Below, in pieces: positions 7,569-14,652 of a stretch of DNA of 64,000 bases. The number at the start of each line of letters is the position of its first letter. Position 1 is the first letter of the stretch. Origin of the DNA: Promicromonospora umidemergens (lineage in GTDB: Bacteria > Actinomycetota > Actinomycetes > Actinomycetales > Cellulomonadaceae); the NCBI RefSeq assembly GCF_024171995.1, contig NZ_JAMTCT010000001.1:124001-188000 (forward strand), in the 5' to 3' direction. Both the position numbers and the translations under genes were made by a program. The notes beneath the pieces were generated by a model. That model was not told the origin of the DNA. It did not search any database and saw nothing but the letters and a program-made list of their open reading frames with translations.

Positions 7569-8297
7569 TTACGAGGCGTCGTCGAAGAAGGTTTCGGGCC
7601 GGCCCAGGAATCTCTTCCACAGAGCCACCGACTCCAGCTCGGTCCACTCCCGCTCAGCGATGCCCTCGTCGGTCATCTCGAGGATCTGCGCTCCCGGCAG
7701 CGCGGCGACCATGGGCGAGTGCGTCGCGTAGATCACCTGCGCGGGGAACTCGGCCACCAGGTCCTGCAGGCGGTACAGCAGCTGCAGGGTCGACTCGAAC
7801 GACAGCGGCCCCTCGGCCTCGTCCAGGAGGTACAGGCCCGGCCCGTCGAACCGCCCGAGGATCGCCTGGAGGTAGGACTCGCCGTGGCTGACCTCCCAGG
7901 ACGGCTTGTCGCCGTAGCCGGGTATCCCGGCCCCGGTCATGTACTCGAGCATCCCGAAAGCGGTCTCGGCCCGCAGGTAGAAGCCCTTGGCGTTGCGGCG
8001 GGTCATGCCCGACCCGGCGCGGGTGCGGTCGAGCATGAGCGCCTCACCGAGCGGGCTCGTCTCCTGGGCGCTGGCGTACCTGCGGCCGCCGTGCCCGCCG
8101 CGCACGTCCAGGCCGTAGCCCTCGGCGATCGCCTCCAGCAGGGTGGACTTGCCGCTCCCGTTGGCGCCGACGAGGACGACGATGCTGCTGCTCAGCCGGA
8201 CACCCTGGGCGGCGAGATCGCCGATGGCGGGCACGGTCCAGGGCCACTGGCCCGCTTCGACGTCGGACGGCTTGACCCGGACTCGCTCGATGAGCAC
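7569..8297 (-). CDS. Predicted AAA ATPase of the ABC/SMC-like type
   Basis: A 242-residue protein from a GTG. It has Walker A GANGSGKST (residues 44-52), a signature-like SHGES, and Walker B GLYLLDEAEG, followed by the switch-like IYATHSPMVAAL. It is a compact ABC-ATPase head without membrane or long coiled-coil segments, like the predicted soluble ATPases grouped as COG3910. Known relatives include phage-defence and repair-related ATPases, but nothing adjacent supports such a role here. The function is unknown. Confidence 0.82.
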   Translation of the reverse strand: MLIERVRVKPSDVEAGQWPWTVPAIGDLAAQGVRLSSSIVVLVGANGSGKSTLLEAIAEGYGLDVRGGHGGRRYASAQETSPLGEALMLDRTRAGSGMTRRNAKGFYLRAETAFGMLEYMTGAGIPGYGDKPSWEVSHGESYLQAILGRFDGPGLYLLDEAEGPLSFESTLQLLYRLQDLVAEFPAQVIYATHSPMVAALPGAQILEMTDEGIAEREWTELESVALWKRFLGRPETFFDDAS

Positions 8298-8320
8298 GGG
8301 GACAGCCTAACGGCGGATCG

Positions 8321-9499
8321 TCAGGCCCCGGCGGCGGGCCGCGCAGCCTCCAGCAGCACGTCAACCAGCCGCTCGGCAGCATCGGGACGCCCATGCTCCT
8401 GAGCGGCGTTGGACATCCGCTCACGCCGGCCGGCGTCGGAGAGCAGCGGCCTGAGCGCCGCCCGGAGGTCCATCTCGTGCACGTCGCCCTCCAGGGCCAC
8501 GGCGGCGCCCAGATCTTGGAGCCGGCGCGCGTTGTGCGCCTGCTCGTCCCCGGCCGACGACGGCAGGGGGACCAGCACGGAAGGCTTGCCCAGCGCGGTC
8601 AGCTCCGCGATCGTCCCGGCCCCGCTACGGGAGACGACGACGTCGGCCAGGGCGAGCACGTCCGGCAGCTCGGCGCCGACGAACCCGAGCACCCGGTACC
8701 GGGCCGCGAGGTCCGCAGGGAGCTTGGCGGTGCGCTCGAACATCTCCTGGAGATTGTTCGGCCCGCACTGGTGGATCACGTTCGTCTGCGGGAGCAGCCA
8801 GGGCAGCGTGTCGGCGATCAGCGTGTTGATCTGGACCGATCCCTGGGCGCCGCCCGTCACGTACAGGACCGGCAGGTCCGGGTCGAAGGAGTCCAGGCCG
8901 AGCGCGTCGACGGCCTTGAGCGGCTCCCCGGACAACACCTCGGCGCGCACCGGGTTGCCGGTGACGACGGTCCGCTCGCGCACGCTCTCCGACAGCAGCT
9001 CGAGGGTGGACGGCGAGGACACCGCGACGCGGGTGGCGCGCTTGGCGAGGAGACGGTTGGCGAGCCCGAGCCGCACGGTCTGCTCGTGCACCACGAGCGG
9101 ACGGCGCAGCAGACCCGCGGCGAGCCCGATCGGGACGGCGACGTAGCCGCCGGTCGACAGGATCACGTCCGGCTTGAACTCGGCGACGATCGACCTGGCC
9201 TGCGCGACGCCGAGCGGCACGCGCGCCATGTCCTTCATGTTGGCCGCGGTCAGCATGCCGAGCGGGTTGCTCGACCGGCGGAGCTTGCCGGTGGCGACTG
9301 ACGTGAACCGGATGCCCTCCGACGTGGTCACCCTGGCTTCCAGGCCCTCGGCGGTGCCCGCCCAGAGGACGCTGACCGCTGTGCCTTCCTCAGCGAGCCT
9401 GGCCTGGAGGGCGCGGAGCGTGGTCAGAGCCGGATAGGTATGCCCACCGGTCCCTCCACCGGTGACGAGCAGACGGAACTCGCGCGGGTGTGAACTCAC
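8321..9499 (-). CDS. MurG-like UDP-sugar glycosyltransferase (orphan)
   Basis: A 392-residue protein; the GTG at 9499 (VSSHPREFRLLV) follows GGGAG at good spacing. The N-terminal glycine loop GGGTGGHTYPAL and the C-terminal UDP-GlcNAc-binding segment SRSGAGTIAELTALGKPSVL match MurG, the GT28 enzyme that adds GlcNAc to lipid I. The lipid-facing HEQ segment reads HEQTVRLGLANRLLAKRA instead of the usual HEQN-x4-G form. No division or mur genes lie nearby, so this is probably a paralogue acting on another lipid or natural product rather than the housekeeping enzyme. Confidence 0.8.
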   Translation of the reverse strand: MSSHPREFRLLVTGGGTGGHTYPALTTLRALQARLAEEGTAVSVLWAGTAEGLEARVTTSEGIRFTSVATGKLRRSSNPLGMLTAANMKDMARVPLGVAQARSIVAEFKPDVILSTGGYVAVPIGLAAGLLRRPLVVHEQTVRLGLANRLLAKRATRVAVSSPSTLELLSESVRERTVVTGNPVRAEVLSGEPLKAVDALGLDSFDPDLPVLYVTGGAQGSVQINTLIADTLPWLLPQTNVIHQCGPNNLQEMFERTAKLPADLAARYRVLGFVGAELPDVLALADVVVSRSGAGTIAELTALGKPSVLVPLPSSAGDEQAHNARRLQDLGAAVALEGDVHEMDLRAALRPLLSDAGRRERMSNAAQEHGRPDAAERLVDVLLEAARPAAGA

Positions 9500-10002
9500 G
9501 AAGACATCTCCCAGGACGGCAGGGGGTGGGCGCGAGGCCAACTGTAGAGGATCGACGGGGGTGTCGAGCTTCGCGATCGTGGTCCGGTCGCACGGTGGCG
9601 TCGTGGCCTATGACCCGCCTTCAGCGGAGTGAAAGCGGTCACGGGTTGAGTCATGTCCAGTGAATCAAAAAGCCCGAAGACCATCTGAACTTTGCGGCGA
9701 ATCGGGTCACGATCTGGTGGCAAAATTGTCCACAGGTGACGCCGGAAGGTGGCTTTCGGGTACTGGGCATTCACCAGTGGGGCTGCACCAGTCGAGAGGT
9801 CAACGTCCTGGCGACCGACCCCATCGACAGTGCGACGGTGTGGGACTCGCAGCCGGCGCTAAGGCACAGCCAGTGCAGGGCTTGTTGGGGCAGTTCTTGG
9901 GTCATTTGGCTTCCCGGTCGCAGGTACCATAATCGGAGGAGCGGGCGGGCTCGCAGTCGTGGAGACGGTGGCCTGCGGGTCAGGTCACGGCGGGCAGCGT
10001 GT
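9500..10002. other. Gene-free stretch of lower G+C
   Basis: About 500 bases without a convincing gene. The stretch 9640-9960 is visibly richer in A+T than its surroundings (for example GAATCAAAAAGCCC and CAAAATTGTCC). It presumably carries the leader of the MurG-like gene. I see no clear repeat or RNA. Confidence 0.5.
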
Positions 10003-10236
10003 TCAGTCGCTGCCAGGCGGTGCGAGCGCGGCCGCGTTCGGGCGGCCGTGGTCGAAGCGGAGCCACTTCTTGCGGGCGTGGTAGGTAGCGCGGCCCGCCC
10101 GGCCCGAGAGGGCCCACCAGGTGGCGATCGTCAGCGCGACCAGGCGACCGTGGTGAGAGCGGTGGACGGCTTCGTTCACGTCGTCACGACCCCACTGTGC
10201 CTTGTCTGCCGCTGCTGTCAGCAGAAGCGTCGCCAT
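10003..10236 (-). CDS. Small hypothetical protein
   Basis: A 77-residue frame starting MATLLLTAAADKAQWGRDDV, basic (pI probably above 10), with one moderately hydrophobic stretch (LVALTIATWWALSG). Third positions are G/C-rich like real genes here. No family was recognised. A PopR-like box lies within its first codons, and it is divergent from the regulator at 10266. It could be a real small gene or a chance frame in the regulator's upstream region. Confidence 0.4.
   Translation of the reverse strand: MATLLLTAAADKAQWGRDDVNEAVHRSHHGRLVALTIATWWALSGRAGRATYHARKKWLRFDHGRPNAAALAPPGSD
10211..10225. promoter_or_regulatory. Candidate PopR/ClgR box upstream of the regulator gene
   Basis: GCTGCTGTCAGCAGA has the half-sites CTGC and GCAGA with the spacing of the TCTGCC-N3-GGCAGA box known for PopR in Streptomyces. 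It ends 40 bases before the regulator start. A sister site lies at 11921-11935. Confidence 0.5.
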
Positions 10237-10265
10237 CCGGCGGACGGGTAGTTCTACGCTCAGGC

Positions 10266-10631
10266 ATGACCGAAACCGTTCCGCCTTCGCGCCCAGGGCG
10301 CGATGGGGTGCCCCACGGGTCGGGCACCCCATCGAAGACGAGACGAGAGCCGCTCTTGCGGCACCTGCTCGGCGAACGCCTGCGACAGCTGCGTCACGTG
10401 CGCGGCGAGACGCTCGACCAGACCGCACGCCGCGCCGGGATCTCCCCGCAGTACCTCTCGGAGATCGAGCGTGGTGTCAAGGAGCCGTCGAGCGAGATGA
10501 TCGCGGCGATCGCCGGGGCATTGGACGTCACGCTGGTCGACCTGGTCACCGCCGTCGCCGACCGCCTGGTCGTGGTCCGCGACACCGCGCGGCAGCCGGC
10601 CTGCCAGGCGGCCTTCGCGCTCGCGGCGTGA
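10266..10631 (+). CDS. XRE-family Clp regulator of ClgR/PopR type with ssrA-like C-terminus
   Basis: A 121-residue protein with one helix-turn-helix (TLDQTARRAGISPQYLSEIE, about residues 49-68) followed by RGVKEPSSEMIAAIAGALDV, the segment that defines the ClgR/PopR group of actinobacterial clp activators. The protein ends ...AFALAA, which resembles the ALAA end of the ssrA tag. Streptomyces PopR is degraded by ClpP through its terminal alanines and activates clpP3-clpP4. Here the convergent neighbours are a clpP pair, and PopR-like boxes lie ahead of both transcription units. Feedback control of clpP is the likely role (inference). Confidence 0.82.
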   Translation: MTETVPPSRPGRDGVPHGSGTPSKTRREPLLRHLLGERLRQLRHVRGETLDQTARRAGISPQYLSEIERGVKEPSSEMIAAIAGALDVTLVDLVTAVADRLVVVRDTARQPACQAAFALAA

Positions 10632-10659
10632 TGCCCGAGCCCACCGGCCCGGGCATCAC
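10628..10659. terminator. Hairpin spanning the regulator stop codon
   Basis: GTGATGCCCG (10628-10637) pairs perfectly with CGGGCATCAC (10650-10659); the regulator stop TGA lies in the left arm. It sits between convergent genes, ending 6 bases from the clpP stop, so it can serve both. Confidence 0.65.
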
Positions 10660-10665
10660 ACGGCG

Positions 10666-11253
10666 TCATCGCTGATCGATCACGTGGTCCAGGAGGCCGT
10701 ACTCGCGCGCGGCACCAGCGGTGAAGATGCGGTCGCGATCGGTGTCGGCACGGAGCGTTCCGACGCTCTGACCCGTGTGCCGGGAGAGCGCCGCCTCCAT
10801 GTCCGCACGGATGCGGACGACCTCGTCGGCCTGCAGGATCAGGTCGGGGATCGCGCCGCGGCCCTGCGCCGCGGGCTGATGCAGGATGACCCGTGCGTGG
10901 GGGAGCGCCGCCCGTCGTCCTTCGGCCCCGGCGGCGAGGAGCACGGCGCCGACGGCGACCGCCTGGCCTACGCAGGTGGTCGCCACCTTGGACCGGATGT
11001 AGCGCATGGTGTCGTAGATGGCCATCCCCGCGCTCGGGTCCCCTCCCTCGCAGTTGATGTAGAGCTGGATGTCGCTGTCGGGGCTGCTCGACTCCAGGTG
11101 GATCAGCTGGGCGATCAGGGCGTTGGCGACGCCGGCGTCGATAGCGGTGCCCAGGTAGATGATCCGCTCGGAGAGGAGCTGGGAGTAGACGTCCATGATC
11201 CGCTCGCCCCGAGGGTGCGACGCGATGACGTTCGGGATGGTGTAGCTGCTCAT
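10666..11253 (-). CDS. ClpP-like subunit lacking the catalytic serine (ClpP2-like paralogue)
   Basis: A 195-residue protein of the ClpP fold, most like actinobacterial ClpP2 (RVILHQPAAQGRG, DTDRDRIFTA). The triad His125 and Asp174 are present, but the serine segment GQAASxxA reads GQAVAVGA, so Ala100 stands where the nucleophile should be. The oxyanion strand SPGGS is also altered, to CEGGD. It is the second gene of the pair and overlaps the upstream clpP in an ATGA junction. It is probably a structural or regulatory ring partner of the intact subunit, comparable in principle to the inactive ClpR subunits of cyanobacteria. A true peptidase role is unlikely. Confidence 0.85.
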   Translation of the reverse strand: MSSYTIPNVIASHPRGERIMDVYSQLLSERIIYLGTAIDAGVANALIAQLIHLESSSPDSDIQLYINCEGGDPSAGMAIYDTMRYIRSKVATTCVGQAVAVGAVLLAAGAEGRRAALPHARVILHQPAAQGRGAIPDLILQADEVVRIRADMEAALSRHTGQSVGTLRADTDRDRIFTAGAAREYGLLDHVIDQR

Positions 11254-11879
11254 CGTGTGTCCCCTTCGGTTGCTGCGGTGAATCCGGTTCGCTGACGATC
11301 ACGTGGCCTGATGCCCTCGAAGCTCCGCACGATCGTGTCGATGAAGCCGAAGTCGAGGGCCTCCTCGGCCGTGTACCAGTGGTCGTGGAGCGAGTCCTCG
11401 AAGATCCGCTCGACCGGCTGTCCGGTGTCCTCGGAGACCAGCCGCAGCACGGTGTCCCGCGTGTGCCGCAGGTCGTCCGCCTGCAGCTCGATGTCGACGG
11501 CGGTGCCCGCGATCCCTGCGGAGCCCTGGTGCATCAGGACCCGGGAGTTCGGCAGCGCACGGCGCTTGCCGGGTGCGCCGGCGGAGAGCAGGAACTGTCC
11601 CGCGCTGTAGGCGATACCCAGCACGAGCGTCGACACGTCGTTGGGGATGGTTCGCATGATGTCGCGGATCGCCAGCATCGCCGGCACGGATCCGCCCGGG
11701 GAGTGGATCCACAGATCGATGTCGGTCGACGAGTCCTCGGTGGCCAGGGCGATCAGCTGGGTCATCAGGAGCGTTCCGTTGTCGTCGTCCAGTGCTCCGT
11801 CGAGGACCAGGACACGCCGCTCGTACAGCTCGCGTCGTGAGTGTTCGCCGAACATCGGCGCCTTCGGTGATTCCGTCAT
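11250..11879 (-). CDS. ClpP peptidase subunit with intact triad (ClpP1-like paralogue)
   Basis: A 209-residue protein. MTESPKAP at 11879 is preferred to a start 15 bases upstream, because GGTGGG precedes it. The catalytic triad is complete: Ser92 in GIAYSAGQFLL, His117 in VLMHQGSAG and Asp166 in DSLHDHWYTA. SPGGS (residues 60-64) forms the oxyanion strand. It is the proteolytic core subunit that works with a Clp ATPase in the cytoplasm. It heads the two-gene operon. With a ClgR/PopR-type regulator next door, this looks like the inducible clpP3-clpP4-type pair of actinobacteria rather than the housekeeping pair, which sits with clpX and tig. Confidence 0.88.
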   Translation of the reverse strand: MTESPKAPMFGEHSRRELYERRVLVLDGALDDDNGTLLMTQLIALATEDSSTDIDLWIHSPGGSVPAMLAIRDIMRTIPNDVSTLVLGIAYSAGQFLLSAGAPGKRRALPNSRVLMHQGSAGIAGTAVDIELQADDLRHTRDTVLRLVSEDTGQPVERIFEDSLHDHWYTAEEALDFGFIDTIVRSFEGIRPRDRQRTGFTAATEGDTR

Positions 11880-11920
11880 GAGCCCACCGTGCATCCCGGA
11901 CCGGGCTTCGGGACGTCGGA

Positions 11921-11935
11921 TCTGCCGTCAGCAGG
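11921..11935. promoter_or_regulatory. Candidate PopR/ClgR box upstream of the clpP pair
   Basis: TCTGCCGTCAGCAGG keeps the left half-site TCTGCC exactly and the right half-site GGCAGA at four of six positions, with the required 3-base spacer. It lies 42 bases ahead of the clpP start. The core CTGC-Y-GTCAGCAG is shared with 10211-10225. Confidence 0.55.
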
Positions 11936-11983
11936 ACTGCTCTGAGCAGCGAGGTGACGTCGTGCTTCTGCGTGACCACCTGC

Positions 11984-12019
11984 CTGCTGCTCGTGCCGGC
12001 CGAACGGCACGAGCAGCAG
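11984..12019. terminator. Hairpin terminator after ridA
   Basis: CTGCTGCTCGTGCCG (11984-11998) pairs perfectly over 15 bp with 12005-12019 around a 6-base loop. It lies 16 bases beyond the stop of the minus-strand RidA gene and upstream of the clpP promoter region. Confidence 0.7.
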
Positions 12020-12035
12020 CGGCACCAAGGCCGCG

Positions 12036-12437
12036 CTACGCGACGGCGGTCGCCTCGAGCTCGACCAGCTGGCCGGGGACCGCCAGCCGGGTCACCCCGA
12101 GCATCGTCGTGGTGGGCGCCACCCGGGCGGCACCGAGTCGCGACGCCAGCGCGCCGTAGTGCTGGAACAGGAGGTCGACGTCGGTGGTGTAGACGTTGAG
12201 CCGGACGAGGTTCGCGAGGGACATGCCCGCGGCGTCGAGCACGGCCGCGACGTTGTCCAGACTCAGCGCCAGCTGTGCCGCCATGTCGCCGTCGTGGCGG
12301 GGTGTGCCGTCGCCCCCCATCGCGGTCTGTCCGGAGCAGTACAGGGTCCGGGTCTGCCCGGAGACGACCTCGCCCTGGTTGAACCCCAGCTCGAGTGACC
12401 AGGTCACCGGGTTGACCGCCGTTCGTTCGATTGTCAT
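12036..12437 (-). CDS. RidA-family enamine/imine deaminase
   Basis: A 133-residue protein starting MTIERTAVNPVTW, with GGAG 8 bases ahead. It has the RidA/YjgF fold signatures LYCSGQTAMGG, DMAAQLALSLDNVAAVLDAAG, LVRLNVYTTDVD and APTTTMLGVTRLAVPGQLVELEATAV. RidA proteins hydrolyse reactive 2-aminoacrylate and related imines; some subfamilies serve specific catabolic pathways. It is divergent from a WYL regulator, and the intervening space holds an inverted repeat, so that regulator may control it. Confidence 0.88.
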   Translation of the reverse strand: MTIERTAVNPVTWSLELGFNQGEVVSGQTRTLYCSGQTAMGGDGTPRHDGDMAAQLALSLDNVAAVLDAAGMSLANLVRLNVYTTDVDLLFQHYGALASRLGAARVAPTTTMLGVTRLAVPGQLVELEATAVA

Positions 12438-12523
12438 GTCGACTCCATCCGACTCGTAGGGACGACGCGTGTCGGCGAAGCTGCGCTCCGCGACGTCGTG
12501 GGCACGAGCCTTCCCACAAATCA

Positions 12524-12538
12524 CGACACCCTGTGTCG
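12524..12538. promoter_or_regulatory. Candidate operator between ridA and the WYL regulator
   Basis: CGACAC-CCT-GTGTCG is a perfect 6-bp inverted repeat 22 bases ahead of the regulator start and 86 bases from ridA. This is a likely binding site of the divergent regulator. Confidence 0.5.
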
Positions 12539-12560
12539 GGTATTCCGCTAGAGTTTTCGT

Positions 12561-13553
12561 GTGCGCGCCGACCGGCTGGTCTCGTTGGTCCTGCTGCTGC
12601 GCCAGCGCGGCCGGCTGACCGCGGAGACGCTGGCTCGCGAGCTCGAGGTGTCCACCCGCACCGTGCTGCGCGACATCGAGGCGCTCTCGGCGGCAGGCGT
12701 CCCGGTCTACGCCGAACGCGGTCGCCACGGCGGGTTCGCACTGCTGCCCGGGTTCCGGACCGAGCTCACCGGGCTGAACCACGACGAGGCCCTTGCCCTG
12801 CTGACCGCCGGTTCGGGCAGGGGCGAGCAGATGTTCGGTCTCAGCGCGGCGCTCGCGTCGGCCATGCGCAAGGTCGTCGACGCGCTGCCCGAGGGCCACC
12901 GGGCGACCACGAGCGACGCTGCTCAGCGGTTCCTCGTCGACCCGGAGACGGACCTGCTCTCCCGCAGGGCGCCCGCCGACGAGGTGCCAGGCACCGCGAT
13001 GGTCGAGGTCCGGCGTGCAGTGCTGGCCGGACACAAGCTGCGCATCCACTACGCACCGGTGGACCGGCCCGCGAGATGGCGCACCGTGGACCCGATCGGC
13101 CTGGTCACGGTGCGCGACAAGGGCTACCTGCTCGCCACGACGTCCGGCGCGGACCGCACCTACCGGCTGTCGCGGATCATCGCCGCAGAGGAGCTCGCCG
13201 AACCCGCGGAGCGACCGGACAGGGTCGACCTGGACCGGATCTGGCAGGAACGCAGCACACGGTTCCGTACGGGCGGTGACCAGGTCGCGGTGCTGGTGCG
13301 GATGGATCCGGCCCGGCGCGAGGAGCTCGTGAGCACGGCGCTCGCCGTCCTCATGGAAGCGGTCGACGACGACGGCCGGCTACGGCTCGAGGTGACTTTC
13401 CAGGACTCCCGGCACGCCGAGTGGGCCCTCTGGCAGCTCGGCACGGACGCGGAAGCGCTGGCCCCGCAGACGCTGCGCGCCGCCCTGCGGGACCGTGCCG
13501 CCGCGCTCGCCACCCGCTACGGGGACTCGCCCCGCGTGCCTGCCGTCGGATAG
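12561..13553 (+). CDS. WYL-domain transcriptional regulator (YafY/DeoR-like)
   Basis: A 330-residue protein from a GTG. The N-terminal winged helix (ADRLVSLVLLLRQRGRLTAE then LARELEVSTRTVLRDIEALS) is followed by the ligand-sensing WYL domain around residues 150-215 (HKLRIHYAPVDRPARWRTVD, GYLLATTSGADRTYRLSRII). WYL domains sense nucleic-acid or other negatively charged ligands in known cases. It is divergent from ridA. Its last 45 codons are duplicated at 14250-14385. Confidence 0.88.
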   Translation: MRADRLVSLVLLLRQRGRLTAETLARELEVSTRTVLRDIEALSAAGVPVYAERGRHGGFALLPGFRTELTGLNHDEALALLTAGSGRGEQMFGLSAALASAMRKVVDALPEGHRATTSDAAQRFLVDPETDLLSRRAPADEVPGTAMVEVRRAVLAGHKLRIHYAPVDRPARWRTVDPIGLVTVRDKGYLLATTSGADRTYRLSRIIAAEELAEPAERPDRVDLDRIWQERSTRFRTGGDQVAVLVRMDPARREELVSTALAVLMEAVDDDGRLRLEVTFQDSRHAEWALWQLGTDAEALAPQTLRAALRDRAAALATRYGDSPRVPAVG

Positions 13554-14249
13554 ATGGTGCAGATCCGAGGCATGGGGTGCCAGGCGCCGATATCTCCTGG
13601 CCGTCTCTCGTAAGTCCGAATAGGACGAAGCCGGTAAAGCGGATGAATGCACCTTTCGGTTTGAGTCACTTGGTGCGGTGTTGCAGACCTACGAGAAACG
13701 AGTTCGCGTGCAGGAAATGTGCGGACACAAACGGGGAAAATGTGTTTCGTTTTGCCTTCAGCATTTACCTTGACGACGCTCTGTATTCGCTGGCAGGATC
13801 TCGCCCCCACCGAGTTGGGTGCCAAATGGTCACGAGATGAACGTCAAGCTGGTCGACCCTGGCCCGAATTCACGACAGAGAGCAGAAGGTCATGGGCGAC
13901 GGAATCGCCGCGGGCGTCAACGTGAAGGTCACCGGGGTGTCGAGCACGGAGCGCGGCGCCGAGGGTGTCGTGAAGGCCATCCGGCAGGGGTGGACCGGCA
14001 AGGAGGCTGTTGTGGTGGCTCCAGGCGTCCTGCGGCCACGAGAGTTCACCGTTCCGGTGGCCGACCTCTCGAGGGCGTGAACACGAAACTCATTTCGTCG
14101 TCGACCGCGTCCGGCCGGTCGTCTCATGCGAAGGGTTCAGGGCTGAGAAAAGATTTCTTCTCACCTGCTCGAAGTCGATTCTCGATGAGCATGCTCTCGC
14201 AGGTGAGGAAGCTTTGCACGCGTGATCCGGCCCCCCGTGAATCAGGGTC
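13554..14249. other. AT-richer segment between two copies of the regulator 3' end
   Basis: About 700 bases of lower G+C than all flanking genes (for example GGGGAAAATGTGTTTCGTTT). It holds one credible small gene (13892-14080), a possible promoter TTGACG-N18-CAGGAT at 13770-13799, and a structured stretch where TCACCTGC (14161-14168) pairs with GCAGGTGA (14199-14206) around the palindrome GAGCATGCTC. The direct repeats at its ends suggest an insertion or a collapsed tandem duplication. Confidence 0.55.
13892..14080 (+). CDS. Small hypothetical protein in the AT-richer segment
   Basis: A 62-residue frame from an ATG, with AGAAGG 6 bases ahead and G/C-rich third positions unlike the DNA around it. 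The sequence begins MGDGIAAGVNVKVTGVSSTE and ends LRPREFTVPVADLSRA, with no cysteine, membrane helix or recognised motif. The coding bias and ribosome site favour a real gene. The function is unknown. Confidence 0.5.
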   Translation: MGDGIAAGVNVKVTGVSSTERGAEGVVKAIRQGWTGKEAVVVAPGVLRPREFTVPVADLSRA

Positions 14250-14385
14250 CGGCTCGAGGTGACCTTCCATGACTCCCGGCACGCCGAATGGGCGCTCTGG
14301 CAGCTCGGCACGGACGCGGAAACGCTGGCCCCGCAGGTGCTGCGCGCCGCCCTGCGGGACCGCGCCGCCGCGCTCGCCGCCCGCT
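14250..14385 (+). pseudogene. Duplicated 3' fragment of the WYL regulator gene
   Basis: These 136 bases match 13383-13518 at 127 positions (about 93%) without gaps, and keep the reading frame (HAEWALWQLGTDAETLAPQV against ...EALAPQT). Changes include H for Q, T for A, V for T and A for T. There is no start codon and the frame runs on into the repeat at 14402. This is either the remnant of a tandem paralogue or the duplicated border of an insertion. Confidence 0.8.
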
Positions 14386-14401
14386 CAGCCACTCAACCCT
14401 C

Positions 14402-14520
14402 CACTGCAGACTTGGTCGCGACCGTCATCGCCGACTGCAGACTTGGTTGCGGTTGCGGGTCCCCAAGCCGCAACCAAGTCTGCAGTCGTCGACCGAGGCG
14501 GCGACAAACTCTGCAGTCGG
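14402..14520. repeat. Nested palindromes of the CTGCAGACTTGG family (C1)
   Basis: The inner arms 14432-14452 and 14468-14488 pair perfectly over 21 bp (left arm begins CGACTGCAGACTTGG, right arm has CCGCAACCAAGTC). An outer, diverged pair encloses them: CTGCAGACTTGGTCGC from 14404 against the reverse complement of GCGACAAACTCTGCAG ending at 14516. There are thus two forward and two inverted units of one motif. A related set lies inside the coding sequence at 25899-25984. It sits downstream of the convergent GMC oxidoreductase gene. Confidence 0.8.
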
Positions 14521-14652
14521 CCGCTGATGGTGGGCCAGGGGCGTCCCGACGTCGTCGAAGCACGGCCCGGAGTCGTCGCACGACCGGCAGGAGCTCGGCG
14601 GGCAGGAGCTCGGCGGGTCGGTGCGTGGCTGGCGCCCCTGACGGCCGCTGTC

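Noticed and set aside
9496-9774. 92-codon minus-strand frame upstream of the MurG-like gene
   Set aside because: No ribosome site, codon use unlike real genes, and it overlaps the MurG-like start. Treated as the leader region.
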